This document shows, in pieces, positions 49,838 through 57,714 of a stretch of 64,000 nucleotides of DNA. A program made the translations under genes and the position numbers. Positions within the stretch are counted from its first letter, which is position 1. Every line of letters begins with the position of its first letter. The DNA is taken from the NCBI GenBank assembly GCA_965203985.1, contig CBDBDS010000003.1:1-64000 (forward strand). The letters are read 5' to 3'. Under the pieces are notes generated by a model. The model was not told where the DNA came from and made no database searches. It saw only the letters and a list, made by a program, of their open reading frames with translations. Origin of the DNA: Bin87 sp965203985 (GTDB lineage Bacteria > Chloroflexota > Dehalococcoidia > Lucifugimonadales > UBA3495).

Positions 49838-49907
49838 GAGCTCGCCTCCTCCTGGAATGCGGATTCGTGTATCGGTCACGGGCACCGTAACCGTTGCTTT
49901 AGCGGCG

Positions 49908-49935
49908 ATTATAGCACCGTGCCAGTAGAGCGCAA
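49908..49935 (-). promoter_or_regulatory. Promoter of the duplicated-domain protein gene
   Basis: On the minus strand, TTGCGC (49930-49935), 16-base spacer, TATAAT (49908-49913) preceded by TGC, an extended -10. Confidence 0.65.
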
Positions 49936-50013
49936 GAACACTTTTCAAAAGTTCGGCCAAATCGGTGTGCGCCGCACCCGTGGGCCCTATAATTGGTCCA
50001 CTCCGGTAGTCCT

Positions 50014-50703
50014 ATGAGCCAACGTCGTCGCACTCATATCACCGCAGATTTCCCTGGGGCGGTCTGTCCGCCCCGTAGCGTCGTCAGATTCGTCGAGACC
50101 GACGGCCGCGAGCATCGCGCTACGGTGACGTCAATCCGAACTCGTAGCGCCCACGCCATCGACGACGCTGGCATCGAATGGGATATTCCTTACTCGGCCG
50201 TCCTGTCCGTCATTGATGCTCCCGTACCGGAATGCACGCTGCGAGAAATCCAGGCGCTTGGCGATAGCCTCGTGTCTTCATTCCAGTCCAAAGGAGTCCT
50301 GCCCTCGGGTTGGGTGTTCGGTTTCGATCTCGCCAATTCCCGCGCCGGTGTCTGCCGCTACGCCGAACGACGCATAGATCTGTCGGTCAGCTATGGTCTC
50401 GCCGCCACGCGAGCCGAGATTGAGGACACCGTGCTCCACGAAATCGCCCACGCCATTGTCGGACCCAAACATAATCACGATGCCGTCTGGAAGGCCAAGG
50501 CGCGGGAAATTGGGTGCGCCGGCGAGCGTTGTCACCGTGTCCAGCATACGACGCCCAAATGGATCGGCGAGTGCGGCTGCGGTCAGCAGTGGTTCCGTCA
50601 AACCCTGCAACGCCGCATGATGCACAATCGCGTTTGCGCCAAATGCAACGGCGCCATCACATGGCGCAGGAACATCGACAGTGTGGCCCCAGTGAACATA
50701 TGA
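50014..50703 (+). CDS. SprT-like zinc metalloprotease domain protein
   Basis: A 229-residue protein with the SprT/Spartan fold. An N-terminal strand-rich region (residues 1-75) precedes the protease core with HEIAHAIVGPKHNHDAVWKAKAREIGC near residues 142-170 (HExxH and a third His). A C-terminal zinc ribbon follows (CGCGQQW...CAKCNG near 188-217). Spartan-like proteases cut DNA-protein crosslinks; the bacterial function is less clear. ATG 50014 lies 21 bases after a TATAAT box (49988-49993), so the leader is very short. GTG/TTG starts upstream were rejected. Confidence 0.85.
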   Translation: MSQRRRTHITADFPGAVCPPRSVVRFVETDGREHRATVTSIRTRSAHAIDDAGIEWDIPYSAVLSVIDAPVPECTLREIQALGDSLVSSFQSKGVLPSGWVFGFDLANSRAGVCRYAERRIDLSVSYGLAATRAEIEDTVLHEIAHAIVGPKHNHDAVWKAKAREIGCAGERCHRVQHTTPKWIGECGCGQQWFRQTLQRRMMHNRVCAKCNGAITWRRNIDSVAPVNI

Positions 50704-50764
50704 GCATCATCGGGGAATGGCGGTGATAGAATTAGGGCCGGGCGCCTCCGGAGCGATCGACGAT

Positions 50765-51370
50765 ATGGAAATCACATTAAGCGCAGAGTCAGTCGCCATC
50801 ATTGGCATCTGTGTAGTCATACTGCTGGCTGTAGTAGGTGGGTTTGTCGCCCAGGTGCGCTATACCAGCAAGCTGGCCACGCGGGAGGAGTTGCACGGCA
50901 CTCGTGACGAACTCCGCCAGGAGATAACGGCTACTCGCGACGAACTCCGTCAGGAAATGGCGGCCATGCGCGAGGAGTTCCGCCGGGACATGGCGGCCAT
51001 GCGCGATGAATTGCGGGAGGAGTTCCACCGGGGGATGGCGGCCATGCGGGAGGAGTTCCGCCGGGACATAGCGGCCATGCGCGATGAATTGCGGGAGGAG
51101 TTCCACCGGGGCATGGCGACGGTGCGCGATGAGCTCCGTCAGGAAATGACGGTGATGCGCGATGAGCTCCGTCAGGAAATGACGGTGATGCGCGATGAGC
51201 TCCGTCAGGAAATGGCGGCCATGCGCGATGAGCTCCGTCAGGAAATGGCGGCCATGCGCGATGAGCTCCTTGGGGCTATCCGCGATAGCGAGGCCCGGAT
51301 CATCAAGGCTTTGGTCAATCATCGGCACCCACAGCAGGATGGCCCGCCCATTTTCATCGAGCCTGCCTGA
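50765..51370 (+). CDS. Membrane-anchored hendecad coiled-coil protein (paralogue of 3820-4314)
   Basis: A 201-residue protein. An N-terminal membrane helix (SVAIIGICVVILLAVVGGFVAQV, residues 8-30) is followed by a long coiled coil built from 11-residue units of type MRDELRQEMAA, some extended by four residues (MRDELREEFHRGMAA), and a tail IIKALVNHRHPQQDGPPIFIEPA. The tail matches ALANHTHDTDGRTVFTLPSIA of the other gene (ALxNHxHxxxDGxxxF). ATG 50765 was chosen because it gives the same start pattern, ME-T-L/I, and lies downstream of TAGAAT (50727-50732). Function unknown; assembly at the inner membrane is inference. Confidence 0.75.
   Translation: MEITLSAESVAIIGICVVILLAVVGGFVAQVRYTSKLATREELHGTRDELRQEITATRDELRQEMAAMREEFRRDMAAMRDELREEFHRGMAAMREEFRRDIAAMRDELREEFHRGMATVRDELRQEMTVMRDELRQEMTVMRDELRQEMAAMRDELRQEMAAMRDELLGAIRDSEARIIKALVNHRHPQQDGPPIFIEPA
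50900..51270. repeat. Tandem 33-base coding repeats in the second coiled-coil gene
   Basis: About ten in-frame units of 33 bases, two of them extended to 45. Several neighbouring units are identical or nearly so (51144-51270). Within 50968-51120 a larger two-unit block of 78 bases is itself duplicated. Recent duplication is evident. Confidence 0.88.
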
Positions 51371-51467
51371 GGTCCAATCCGCCTGACCGGTACAGTAGTA
51401 TAATGCCGCCGCCGTCGGCTCTGCGGCGGCTCCCCTTAATTTGGCCCCCGGCCGAGGAGATTTTCAT

Positions 51468-52409
51468 ATGAAAATAGGTGTCAGCATCCCCCGCCTGCCG
51501 GACGCCGAAGGCATCCGCGAGTTCTGCGAGCGCGCCGAGCGGCTGGGCTTCGAGTCGGTGATGGCTGGCGATCATATCGTGCTGCCCGTGGGCGGCACCA
51601 ACCAATACCCGTACACTCCCACCGGCGCCTTCCAGCGTCCCTCGGACGAGCCGTTCCTCGAGACCATGACCATGCTGGGGTTCATGGCTGCTTGCACCAA
51701 CGAAATTCGCCTGGGCAGCACTGTGCTGATCCTTCCCTACCGAAATCCCGTGGTCCAGGCCAAGATGTTTGCTTCTCTGGACGTGCTGTCGGGTGGCCGG
51801 ATTATCTGCGGTGTGGGCGTTGGTTGGCTGGAAAAGGAGTTCGATATCCTCGGCGTCCCCTACGCCGACCGCGGGCCCATGACGGATGAATTCCTGGCCA
51901 TATTCAACGCCCTGTGGACCGAGGAAGTGCCTGATTTCCAGGGCCGGTACTACCAGATCGACGGCATATACTTCGAGCCGAAACCCATCCAGCAGCCGCG
52001 CATACCCATCTGGGTCGGCGGGCACACCCGGCGCGCCCTGCGACGCACCGCGAGATACGGCGACTGTTGGCACACCACGCGTCAGACTCCCGATTTCGTC
52101 GCTGAGAACCTGCCTTATCTGCGGGAGCAGACGGAACGCGCTGGCCGCGATCCGGCTGACATAACGATCTCACTCAAGCGAAGCCTGCACTTCACGGATA
52201 TGGGAGGCGCCGAGGAGGGGGTTGGTGTCCGTTCGGGTGGGGCGCTCATCAACACCACCCAGGCGGTCATTGACGACGTCCATTACTGCAACGAATTGGG
52301 CATCGACCAACTGACCTTCGACTTCCGCGTCGACGGCATCGGTCCGTGCATCCAGGTAATGGAACACCTTGCCGAGCACATCCTCCCAGTTGCGGAGCGG
52401 CTGGGCTGA
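51468..52409 (+). CDS. Luciferase-like (F420-dependent) oxidoreductase
   Basis: A 313-residue TIM-barrel enzyme of the TIGR03619-like F420 group. Segments: MKIGVSIPRLPDAEGIREFCERAERLGFESVMAGDHIVLPV at residues 1-41, TMLGFMAACTNEIRLGSTVLILPYRNPVVQAKMFASLDVLSGGRIICGVGVGWLEKEFDILGV at 73-135 and YQIDGIYFEPKPIQQPRIPIWVGGHTRRALRRTARYGDCWH at 161-202. ATG 51468 has GAGGAG seven bases upstream. Hydride transfer from reduced F420 is likely; the substrate is unknown. Confidence 0.88.
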   Translation: MKIGVSIPRLPDAEGIREFCERAERLGFESVMAGDHIVLPVGGTNQYPYTPTGAFQRPSDEPFLETMTMLGFMAACTNEIRLGSTVLILPYRNPVVQAKMFASLDVLSGGRIICGVGVGWLEKEFDILGVPYADRGPMTDEFLAIFNALWTEEVPDFQGRYYQIDGIYFEPKPIQQPRIPIWVGGHTRRALRRTARYGDCWHTTRQTPDFVAENLPYLREQTERAGRDPADITISLKRSLHFTDMGGAEEGVGVRSGGALINTTQAVIDDVHYCNELGIDQLTFDFRVDGIGPCIQVMEHLAEHILPVAERLG

Positions 52410-52433
52410 GCCGACACCTGAAGATGGCAAGCG

Positions 52434-52463
52434 AAACGGGGCGATGAAAATTCGCCCCGTTTT
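52434..52463. terminator. Bidirectional terminator between convergent genes
   Basis: An 11-base-pair stem AAACGGGGCGA with its complement, seven-base loop. TTTT follows on the plus strand and the A run gives a U tract on the minus strand. It serves both the oxidoreductase and the carbonic-anhydrase-like gene. Confidence 0.85.
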
Positions 52464-52484
52464 ATCGATCCCGTTCCGGCGGCT

Positions 52485-52988
52485 TTACAGCCCGCTCTCC
52501 TTGAACCATTCCGCGCGTTCCACCAGGTGTTCGGCCGTCATCCGCATCTGCTCAATCTGCTCGTCGGACACCGGGCGCTTTACCGAGCCGGGCACGCCCG
52601 CCACGAAGCTGCGGTCAGGTACGTCCACATTGGACAGCACCACCGCATTGGAGGCAATCAAGCACTCCTTGCCGATGGTCGATTCGGTCAGAAAAGTGCA
52701 GTTGTTGCCCAGCAGGCTGCCCGTGCCGATGCGGTCTCCGTGCACGACCACACAGTGCCCGATGGAGACGTAGTCCTCGATGACCAACCCGTCGCCATGC
52801 ACCACGGACCCCTCCTGGATGTTCACGTGGTTGCCGATAGTGATGACATCCCCGTCTCCGCGAATCGTCACCCCCGGCCACACGCTGCTGTACTCGCCGA
52901 TCACCACGTTGCCGACCACGTAAGCGGCCTCGCTCACCCAGGCCGTGGGCGCGATTTTCGGTTCAATTCCACGCAAGCTACGTATCAA
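52485..52988 (-). CDS. Gamma-carbonic-anhydrase-like hexapeptide protein
   Basis: A 167-residue left-handed beta-helix trimer former of the gamma-CA/PaaY/YrdA family. Imperfect hexapeptides run from residue 16 to about 130 (AAYVVGNVVIGEYSSVWPGVTIRGDGDVITIGNHVNIQEGSVVHGD...SIGHCVVVHGDRIGTGSLLGNNC). The three His zinc ligands fall in VVHGD, IGHC and VVHGD. It may hydrate CO2 or act as a thioesterase or acetyltransferase. TTG start with GAGGT upstream. A hairpin at 53013 separates it from smpB. Confidence 0.88.
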   Translation of the reverse strand: MIRSLRGIEPKIAPTAWVSEAAYVVGNVVIGEYSSVWPGVTIRGDGDVITIGNHVNIQEGSVVHGDGLVIEDYVSIGHCVVVHGDRIGTGSLLGNNCTFLTESTIGKECLIASNAVVLSNVDVPDRSFVAGVPGSVKRPVSDEQIEQMRMTAEHLVERAEWFKESGL

Positions 52989-53012
52989 GATGCTTACCTC
53001 ACACTAGAACGC

Positions 53013-53032
53013 CCCGGCCCCTTCGGGCCGGG
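53013..53032. terminator. Hairpin between smpB and the carbonic-anhydrase-like gene
   Basis: Perfect eight-base-pair stem CCCGGCCC with a four-base loop. No U tract, so it may only reduce read-through from smpB or protect an RNA end. Confidence 0.5.
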
Positions 53033-53089
53033 ACGCGATGTCCGTCGCGGATTATAGCGCGAAGCGGCGGCGCCAAACAGGGTTCGGAA

Positions 53090-53596
53090 TTAATCCCTCC
53101 ACTCTTTCACGGCCTGTCGCGCTTGACGTTCCCGCTCCCGTTCGATGATGGCGCGCCGCTTATCGTATTGCCGCTTGCCGCGCGCGACCCCGAGTTCCAC
53201 CTTCGCGTGGTGGTTCTTCAGGTACAGCCGCAGCGCCGCCAGGGTCAGCCCCTTTTCCGCGATCTGGGACGCTAGCTCGCTGATCTGGCCGCGGTGGACC
53301 AGAAGCTTGCGCGTTCGCCGTGGCTCATGATTCATGTAGCTCCCAGCGTCGTACGGCGCAATGTGGGCCCCGTGGAGCCATAGTTCGCCATCCTGCACTC
53401 GCGCGTAAGCATCCCTGAGGTCCACTTTGCCGGCGCGTATCGATTTGATCTCGGTGCCGGTCAGCACCAGGCCAGCCTCCACTCGATCCAGTATCTCGTA
53501 GTCGTGCAAGGCCTTGCGGTTGACCGCGACTTGGCGGTTGTTGCCGCCGGTTGCCGCCTGGGATTTCTTTTTGCTGTTTCGGTTCTTTCTCGGCAT
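53090..53596 (-). CDS. smpB: SsrA-binding protein
   Basis: A 168-residue SmpB that delivers tmRNA to stalled ribosomes. Core: NRKALHDYEILDRVEAGLVLTGTEIKSIRAGKVDLRDAYARVQDGELWLHGAHIAPYD near residues 26-83, RRTRKLLVHRGQISELASQIAEKGLTLAALRLYLKNHHAKVELGVARGKRQYDKR near 93-147. The basic C-terminal tail is complete. The N terminus carries about 15 extra Lys/Asn-rich residues. No ssrA gene is recognised nearby. The upstream region holds a perfect 23-base tandem repeat (53615-53660) and a TAGAATAGAAT stretch that may be the -10. Confidence 0.95.
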   Translation of the reverse strand: MPRKNRNSKKKSQAATGGNNRQVAVNRKALHDYEILDRVEAGLVLTGTEIKSIRAGKVDLRDAYARVQDGELWLHGAHIAPYDAGSYMNHEPRRTRKLLVHRGQISELASQIAEKGLTLAALRLYLKNHHAKVELGVARGKRQYDKRRAIIERERERQARQAVKEWRD

Positions 53597-53614
53597 GATC
53601 GCCGCCGTTGCTTT

Positions 53615-53660
53615 TGGTCGGAGTTGCGGCCGCGTATTGGTCGGAGTTGCGGCCGCGTAT
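53615..53660. repeat. Perfect tandem duplication of 23 bases upstream of smpB
   Basis: 53615-53637 and 53638-53660 are identical and contain GCGGCCGC. They lie between the smpB start (53596) and a probable -10 at about 53688, so they would be transcribed as leader. Possible regulator or RNA-binding site, or a simple replication-slippage product. Confidence 0.85.
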
Positions 53661-53698
53661 CCGTGGGCCGTCCCTGCATATTCTATTCTATCGCGACG

Positions 53699-54901
53699 CT
53701 AGCGCCGCGCGATTTGCTCGCTAAGCACCTCGAAAGCGCGTTTCAGGGCTGCGTCCTGCTCGAAGTCTATGGGCAGAGGATGAGCCTCGGCTTCGATCTC
53801 GATGTCAGGCGTCACTCCTTCGCCTTCGATCTGGGTGCCATCTGAAAGGTACCATCGCCGGATGGTGAAGTAGATCGCAGAGCCGTCCGACAACTCTCGG
53901 GCGATGTTGACGCTGCCCTTGCCGAAGGTGCTGGTTCCCACCACCGTAGCGCGGCCGCTGGTTTGGATTGCACCGGCCATGATTTCGCTGGCGCTGGCCG
54001 AGAATTGGTTGACGATGACGACCAGCGGCACATCCGTGGCCGGGCCCCGTCGAGCCGCCTCGTAGTCGCTCCGGTCGCCCTCGGCGTCGATCTCATACAG
54101 TATCGTCCCGCTGTCCAGGAACAGGTCGGTGACGCTGATTACCGAGGCCAGCAGGCCACCCGGATTGTTGCGTAGATCCAGTATCAGCCCCCGGCCGTCC
54201 GCTGCTTCCAGTTCATCCAACGCGCGTCTGACCTCGTCCTCGGTGGTGTTGGAGAAGCTGTACACCCACAGGTGACCAATCCCGCCTTCCAGCATCCGGA
54301 ACGCGGTGCTCTCGATGGGAATCCTCCCCCGCGTCACCGTGATGCTCACGTCCTCAAATTCGCCGACGTGTCGCACCAGCAGCGTGACCTCGGTACCACC
54401 CGGACCCCGGATCAGGTTCACCGACTCGATCAGAGTCAGCCCGTCTATGTTTTCGCCATCCACCGCCAGGATCAGGTCTCCCGCGCGGATTCCCGCCTCT
54501 TCGGCCGGCGCGCCGGGAATCGGGGCGATCACCGTAAGGCCAGCTTCAGTCAACGTAACCTGCGCGCCGATACCCTCGAAGTAACCTCGGTACCCCTCCT
54601 GTTCCCGCGAGTGCTGTTCCGCGCTGAGATACGAGGCGTGCGGGTCCTCCAGAGCGGCCAGCATTCCGCGAATTGCCCCTTCCGACAGATTCTTCGGGTC
54701 GATCACCTCGTGGTCGACGTGTTCGTCCAGCAGGATGCGGAAGGCTTCGCCGACGGTTCCCAGTTCGGTGGGTAGTCGGTCGCCCGGCGGAATCGGCTCC
54801 GTGGCCCCGGCGCTGACACGGTTGCAGCCGACCAGGACCACCAGCAGTAAAAGCGCAGTCAGGAGTAGCGGCAGCCTCGCCGCAGTCAAGCGATCAGTCA
54901 T
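53699..54901 (-). CDS. C-terminal processing protease family (S41, CtpA-like) lipoprotein
   Basis: A 400-residue peptidase. The N-terminal hydrophobic segment ends at a lipobox (LLLVVLVGC), so it is probably lipid-anchored outside the membrane. A PDZ domain (GIGAQVTLTEAGLTVIAPIPGAPAEEAGIRAGDLILAVDGENIDGL) is near residues 110-155. The S41 core has Ser in VNQFSASASEIMAGAI near 300 and Lys in VGTSTFGKGSV near 325, the Ser-Lys dyad. ATG 54901 is eight bases beyond a TACAAT box (54909-54914), so a leaderless start is likely; ATG 54910 lies inside that box. smpB follows downstream. Confidence 0.92.
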   Translation of the reverse strand: MTDRLTAARLPLLLTALLLLVVLVGCNRVSAGATEPIPPGDRLPTELGTVGEAFRILLDEHVDHEVIDPKNLSEGAIRGMLAALEDPHASYLSAEQHSREQEGYRGYFEGIGAQVTLTEAGLTVIAPIPGAPAEEAGIRAGDLILAVDGENIDGLTLIESVNLIRGPGGTEVTLLVRHVGEFEDVSITVTRGRIPIESTAFRMLEGGIGHLWVYSFSNTTEDEVRRALDELEAADGRGLILDLRNNPGGLLASVISVTDLFLDSGTILYEIDAEGDRSDYEAARRGPATDVPLVVIVNQFSASASEIMAGAIQTSGRATVVGTSTFGKGSVNIARELSDGSAIYFTIRRWYLSDGTQIEGEGVTPDIEIEAEAHPLPIDFEQDAALKRAFEVLSEQIARR

Positions 54902-54908
54902 CGTCTGC

Positions 54909-54914
54909 ATTGTA
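54909..54914 (-). promoter_or_regulatory. -10 box of the CtpA-like gene (leaderless start)
   Basis: TACAAT on the minus strand, ending eight bases before the ATG at 54901. No Shine-Dalgarno can be present. Confidence 0.5.
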
Positions 54915-54995
54915 GCATGGGCCCTTTCGTTGACACTCCTTCGTGCTCACTGATAGCATCCCCGGCACGTCTTGTCCCGGCTCCGGAGTAGCAAA

Positions 54996-56429
54996 TTGGT
55001 CGGCATCGCAGCGTATGGCGCGTACATTCCCCGCTACCGTTTGGGGGCGGACACGGTTGGCTGGAACTCCCGCCAAGAACGCGCCGTGGCTAATTTCGAC
55101 GAGGACAGCGTGACCATGGCCGTCGCCGCCGGCTTAGACTGTCTCGCCGGACACGACCGTTCCCTGATCGACGGCATTGTGTTCGCCAGCACTACCCCGC
55201 CTTACGCTGAAAAGCAGTGCGCCGCCATCGTGGCCGCCGCGTTGGACCTCCGCACCGACATTTTCGCCGTCGACGTCGCAAACGTCCTCCGGGCCGGCAC
55301 TAACGCCGTCCAGACTGCATTGGACGCCGTGGCCTCCGGACGCGCCGGTCAGGTTATCGTGGTCATCGCGGACAGCCGACAGGGTCCGCCCCGGGGCGAA
55401 ACCGAGCGTGCGTCCGGCGATGGCGCCGCCGCTTTCGTCATCGCCAATCAAGGTGTGATCGCCGAACACGTCGGCAGCCACGCGGTTACCGACAACATGC
55501 TCGACGCGTGGCGTTCGCCGGGAGACCCCTTCGTCCGAACCTGGGAGGACCGTTTCGCCACTGAAGAGGGCATCGAGCGAATTGTTCCTGATGCCGTCGG
55601 CGGCTACTGCCAGCGCACCGGTATCGAATCCTCGGACGTGGCCAAAATCGCCCTGTACGCTCCGGATGCCCGGCGTCACGCCCGGCTTGCTCGTCAGCTG
55701 GGGTTCTCCGACAACCAGATCCAGGAACCGCTGTTCGGCGCGGTGGGCAACACGGGAGCGGCCTTCGCGCCCATGCTCCTCGCGTCCGCGCTGGAAACTG
55801 CGGAGCCGGATGATCTGCTACTCACCGTATCGTACGGAGATGGCAGCGATGTAATCGGCTTCCGCGCCACCGGCGCCATCACCCTGGCTACCACTCCACC
55901 AATGGGCGTGTCCGGTTGGCTCGCAGCCAAGCGCTTGCTCGCCGACTACGAGACCTACGCCCGTTGGCGGGAGGTCTGGACGCTGGATGACGCTTCACGC
56001 CGTCCCGCCGCCGCTTCCCCTTCCGTATCGGCCTTGTGGCGTGAGGGTGACAAGAACGTCCGGCTCTATGGAGCCCGATGCCGGAGTTGCGGTTACGTGC
56101 AGTATCCGGCCCAGCGGGTCTGCGTGGAGTGTCGCAAGGTGGACGACGGCGAACCGGTGCGCCTGAGCGAGACGCCGGCGTCGGTTTTCACCTATTCCAT
56201 GGACTACATCGCCGGCGCGGTCGATACCCCGCTGGTGGTGACAGTCGTTGATTTCGAGGGTGGCGGTCGCGTTCTGTGCATGATGACGGACCGCGAACTT
56301 GACGAGGTCCACGTCGGTATGCCGGTGGAAATGAGCTTCCGCAAGCTGCGCGTCGTCAACGGGATCCACAATTACTATTGGAAAGCTATACCCAGGCGGA
56401 CACCCGAGCCGGCGGCAGTGCCCGCGTAA
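54996..56429 (+). CDS. HMG-CoA-synthase-like protein fused to a DUF35 OB-fold/zinc-ribbon domain
   Basis: A 477-residue fusion. Residues 1-340 have the thiolase-like HMG-CoA synthase fold (VGIAAYGAYIPRYRLG at the start, ERAVANFDEDSVTMAVAAG, VIADSRQGPPRGETERASGDGAAAF). Residues about 350-465 form DUF35: a rubredoxin-like zinc ribbon (CRSCGYVQYPAQRVCVEC) plus an OB fold. In true HMGS a Cys occupies the NACYGGT position; here it reads VANVLRAGT, so the acylated Cys is missing. TTG 54996 with CGGAG seven bases upstream was chosen over TTG 54972. The thiolase follows 15 bases later, suggesting a joint acyl-CoA complex. Confidence 0.85.
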   Translation: MVGIAAYGAYIPRYRLGADTVGWNSRQERAVANFDEDSVTMAVAAGLDCLAGHDRSLIDGIVFASTTPPYAEKQCAAIVAAALDLRTDIFAVDVANVLRAGTNAVQTALDAVASGRAGQVIVVIADSRQGPPRGETERASGDGAAAFVIANQGVIAEHVGSHAVTDNMLDAWRSPGDPFVRTWEDRFATEEGIERIVPDAVGGYCQRTGIESSDVAKIALYAPDARRHARLARQLGFSDNQIQEPLFGAVGNTGAAFAPMLLASALETAEPDDLLLTVSYGDGSDVIGFRATGAITLATTPPMGVSGWLAAKRLLADYETYARWREVWTLDDASRRPAAASPSVSALWREGDKNVRLYGARCRSCGYVQYPAQRVCVECRKVDDGEPVRLSETPASVFTYSMDYIAGAVDTPLVVTVVDFEGGGRVLCMMTDRELDEVHVGMPVEMSFRKLRVVNGIHNYYWKAIPRRTPEPAAVPA

Positions 56430-56444
56430 ATGGAGGAAAGAACG

Positions 56445-57617
56445 ATGAGCGGAATCAGGGATCGGGTCGCCGTGGTTGGCATGGGATGCACCCGTTTTGG
56501 CGAGCGTTGGGACGCGTCGTCGGCTGACCTGATGGTCGAAGCCGCGTACGAAGCCTACGAGGACGCGGGGCTGGATGCCGGCGATATCCAGGCCGCCTGG
56601 CTGGGCACCGTCAGCAGCTTCCGCACCGGCCAGCCCCTGGCCGAGGCCCTCAAGCTGGACTACATCCCCATCACCCGCGTCGAGAACGCCTGCGCCACCG
56701 CCACCGACGCCTTTCGCAACGCTTGCTACGCCGTTGCCGCCGGCGTGTATGACATCGTTTTGGCAATGGGGGTGGAAAAGCTCAAGGACAGCGGGTTCTC
56801 CGGTCTGGCCATCGCCGCCGGCCCCGGCTCAGATGTCGAGCCGCCCACGCCGCCGCCGTCGCAGTTCGCAATGGCGGCCACCCGCTACTTCCACCACTAC
56901 GGCATCGACTACGACGACGGCAAACGAACGCTGGCACAGATTGCTTCCAAGAACCATCACAACGGCACGCTGAACTCCAAGGCACACTTCCAGCGCGAGG
57001 TCAGCGAGGAACAGATCATCAACGCGCCGATGATCGCGTGGCCGCTGGGTCTGTACGACTGCTGCGGTGTCAGCGACGGCGCCGCCGCCGCCATCATCAC
57101 GACGCCGGAGATCGCCCGCACCTTGCGCGATGACTACATCCTGGTCAAAGGTCTTGGCCTCGCCGTTGGCGCCTTTGGTGTCCTCCGCAACGACTGGGAC
57201 TTCACCTACTTCCCCGAGACCGTGCGCGCGAGCCAGGCCGCCTACGAGGAGGCTGGCATCAGCGACCCCCGAGCCGAAATCGACATGGCGATGGTCCACG
57301 ACTGTTTCACCATTACCGAGCTGATCATCATGGAAGACCTGGGGTTCAGTCCCCGCGGCCAAGCCAGCGCCGACGTTGCGAACGGGGCGTTCTCGCTGGA
57401 GGGCGACCTGCCGGTTAACACTGACGGCGGCCTCAAATGTTTCGGGCATCCCATCGGAGCCAGTGGCATTCGCATGATCTACGAGGTCTACAAGCAGATG
57501 CAGGGTAAGGCCGGCGGTCGGCAGTTGCAGAAGGCCGATCTAGGCATCACCCACAACCTCGGAGGTCGCCCAGGGTCATTCACCTGTTCCGTGGCGGTGT
57601 TCGGACGGCCCGACTAG
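56445..57617 (+). CDS. Thiolase family protein (SCP-x/acetyl-CoA acetyltransferase-like)
   Basis: A 390-residue thiolase. RVAVVGMGCTRFGE begins the fold; the nucleophilic Cys is in VENACATATDAFRNA near residue 81; LYDCCGVSDGAAA near 200, DMAMVHDCFTITELI near 283, and GGLKCFGHPIGASGIRMIYE near 327, with the His. CSVAVF closes the second active-site Cys region. This type partners HMGS-like/DUF35 proteins in archaea and some bacteria. ATG 56445 has GGAGGAAAG upstream; an ATG at 56430 is less well placed. A terminator at 57665 follows. Confidence 0.9.
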   Translation: MSGIRDRVAVVGMGCTRFGERWDASSADLMVEAAYEAYEDAGLDAGDIQAAWLGTVSSFRTGQPLAEALKLDYIPITRVENACATATDAFRNACYAVAAGVYDIVLAMGVEKLKDSGFSGLAIAAGPGSDVEPPTPPPSQFAMAATRYFHHYGIDYDDGKRTLAQIASKNHHNGTLNSKAHFQREVSEEQIINAPMIAWPLGLYDCCGVSDGAAAAIITTPEIARTLRDDYILVKGLGLAVGAFGVLRNDWDFTYFPETVRASQAAYEEAGISDPRAEIDMAMVHDCFTITELIIMEDLGFSPRGQASADVANGAFSLEGDLPVNTDGGLKCFGHPIGASGIRMIYEVYKQMQGKAGGRQLQKADLGITHNLGGRPGSFTCSVAVFGRPD

Positions 57618-57664
57618 CGGTTATGCGTTAGCGCTGACACCGAGCGAAAATCAGCCAACACCCC

Positions 57665-57693
57665 GACCGGAGCCGTGTGAGCGGTCTCCGGTC
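57665..57693 (+). terminator. Terminator after the thiolase gene
   Basis: GACCGGAG pairs with CTCCGGTC and further inner pairing (CCG/CGG) with a bulge; TATTTTATG follows. Confidence 0.7.
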
Positions 57694-57714
57694 TATTTTA
57701 TGAGAGAGTGCCCA

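Noticed and set aside
50900..51270. Repeats as a CRISPR or minisatellite outside a gene
   Set aside because: In frame, contiguous and coding for a regular coiled coil.
53615..53660. Tandem repeat as an attachment site of an integrated element
   Set aside because: The two copies are adjacent and no integrase or tRNA is nearby.
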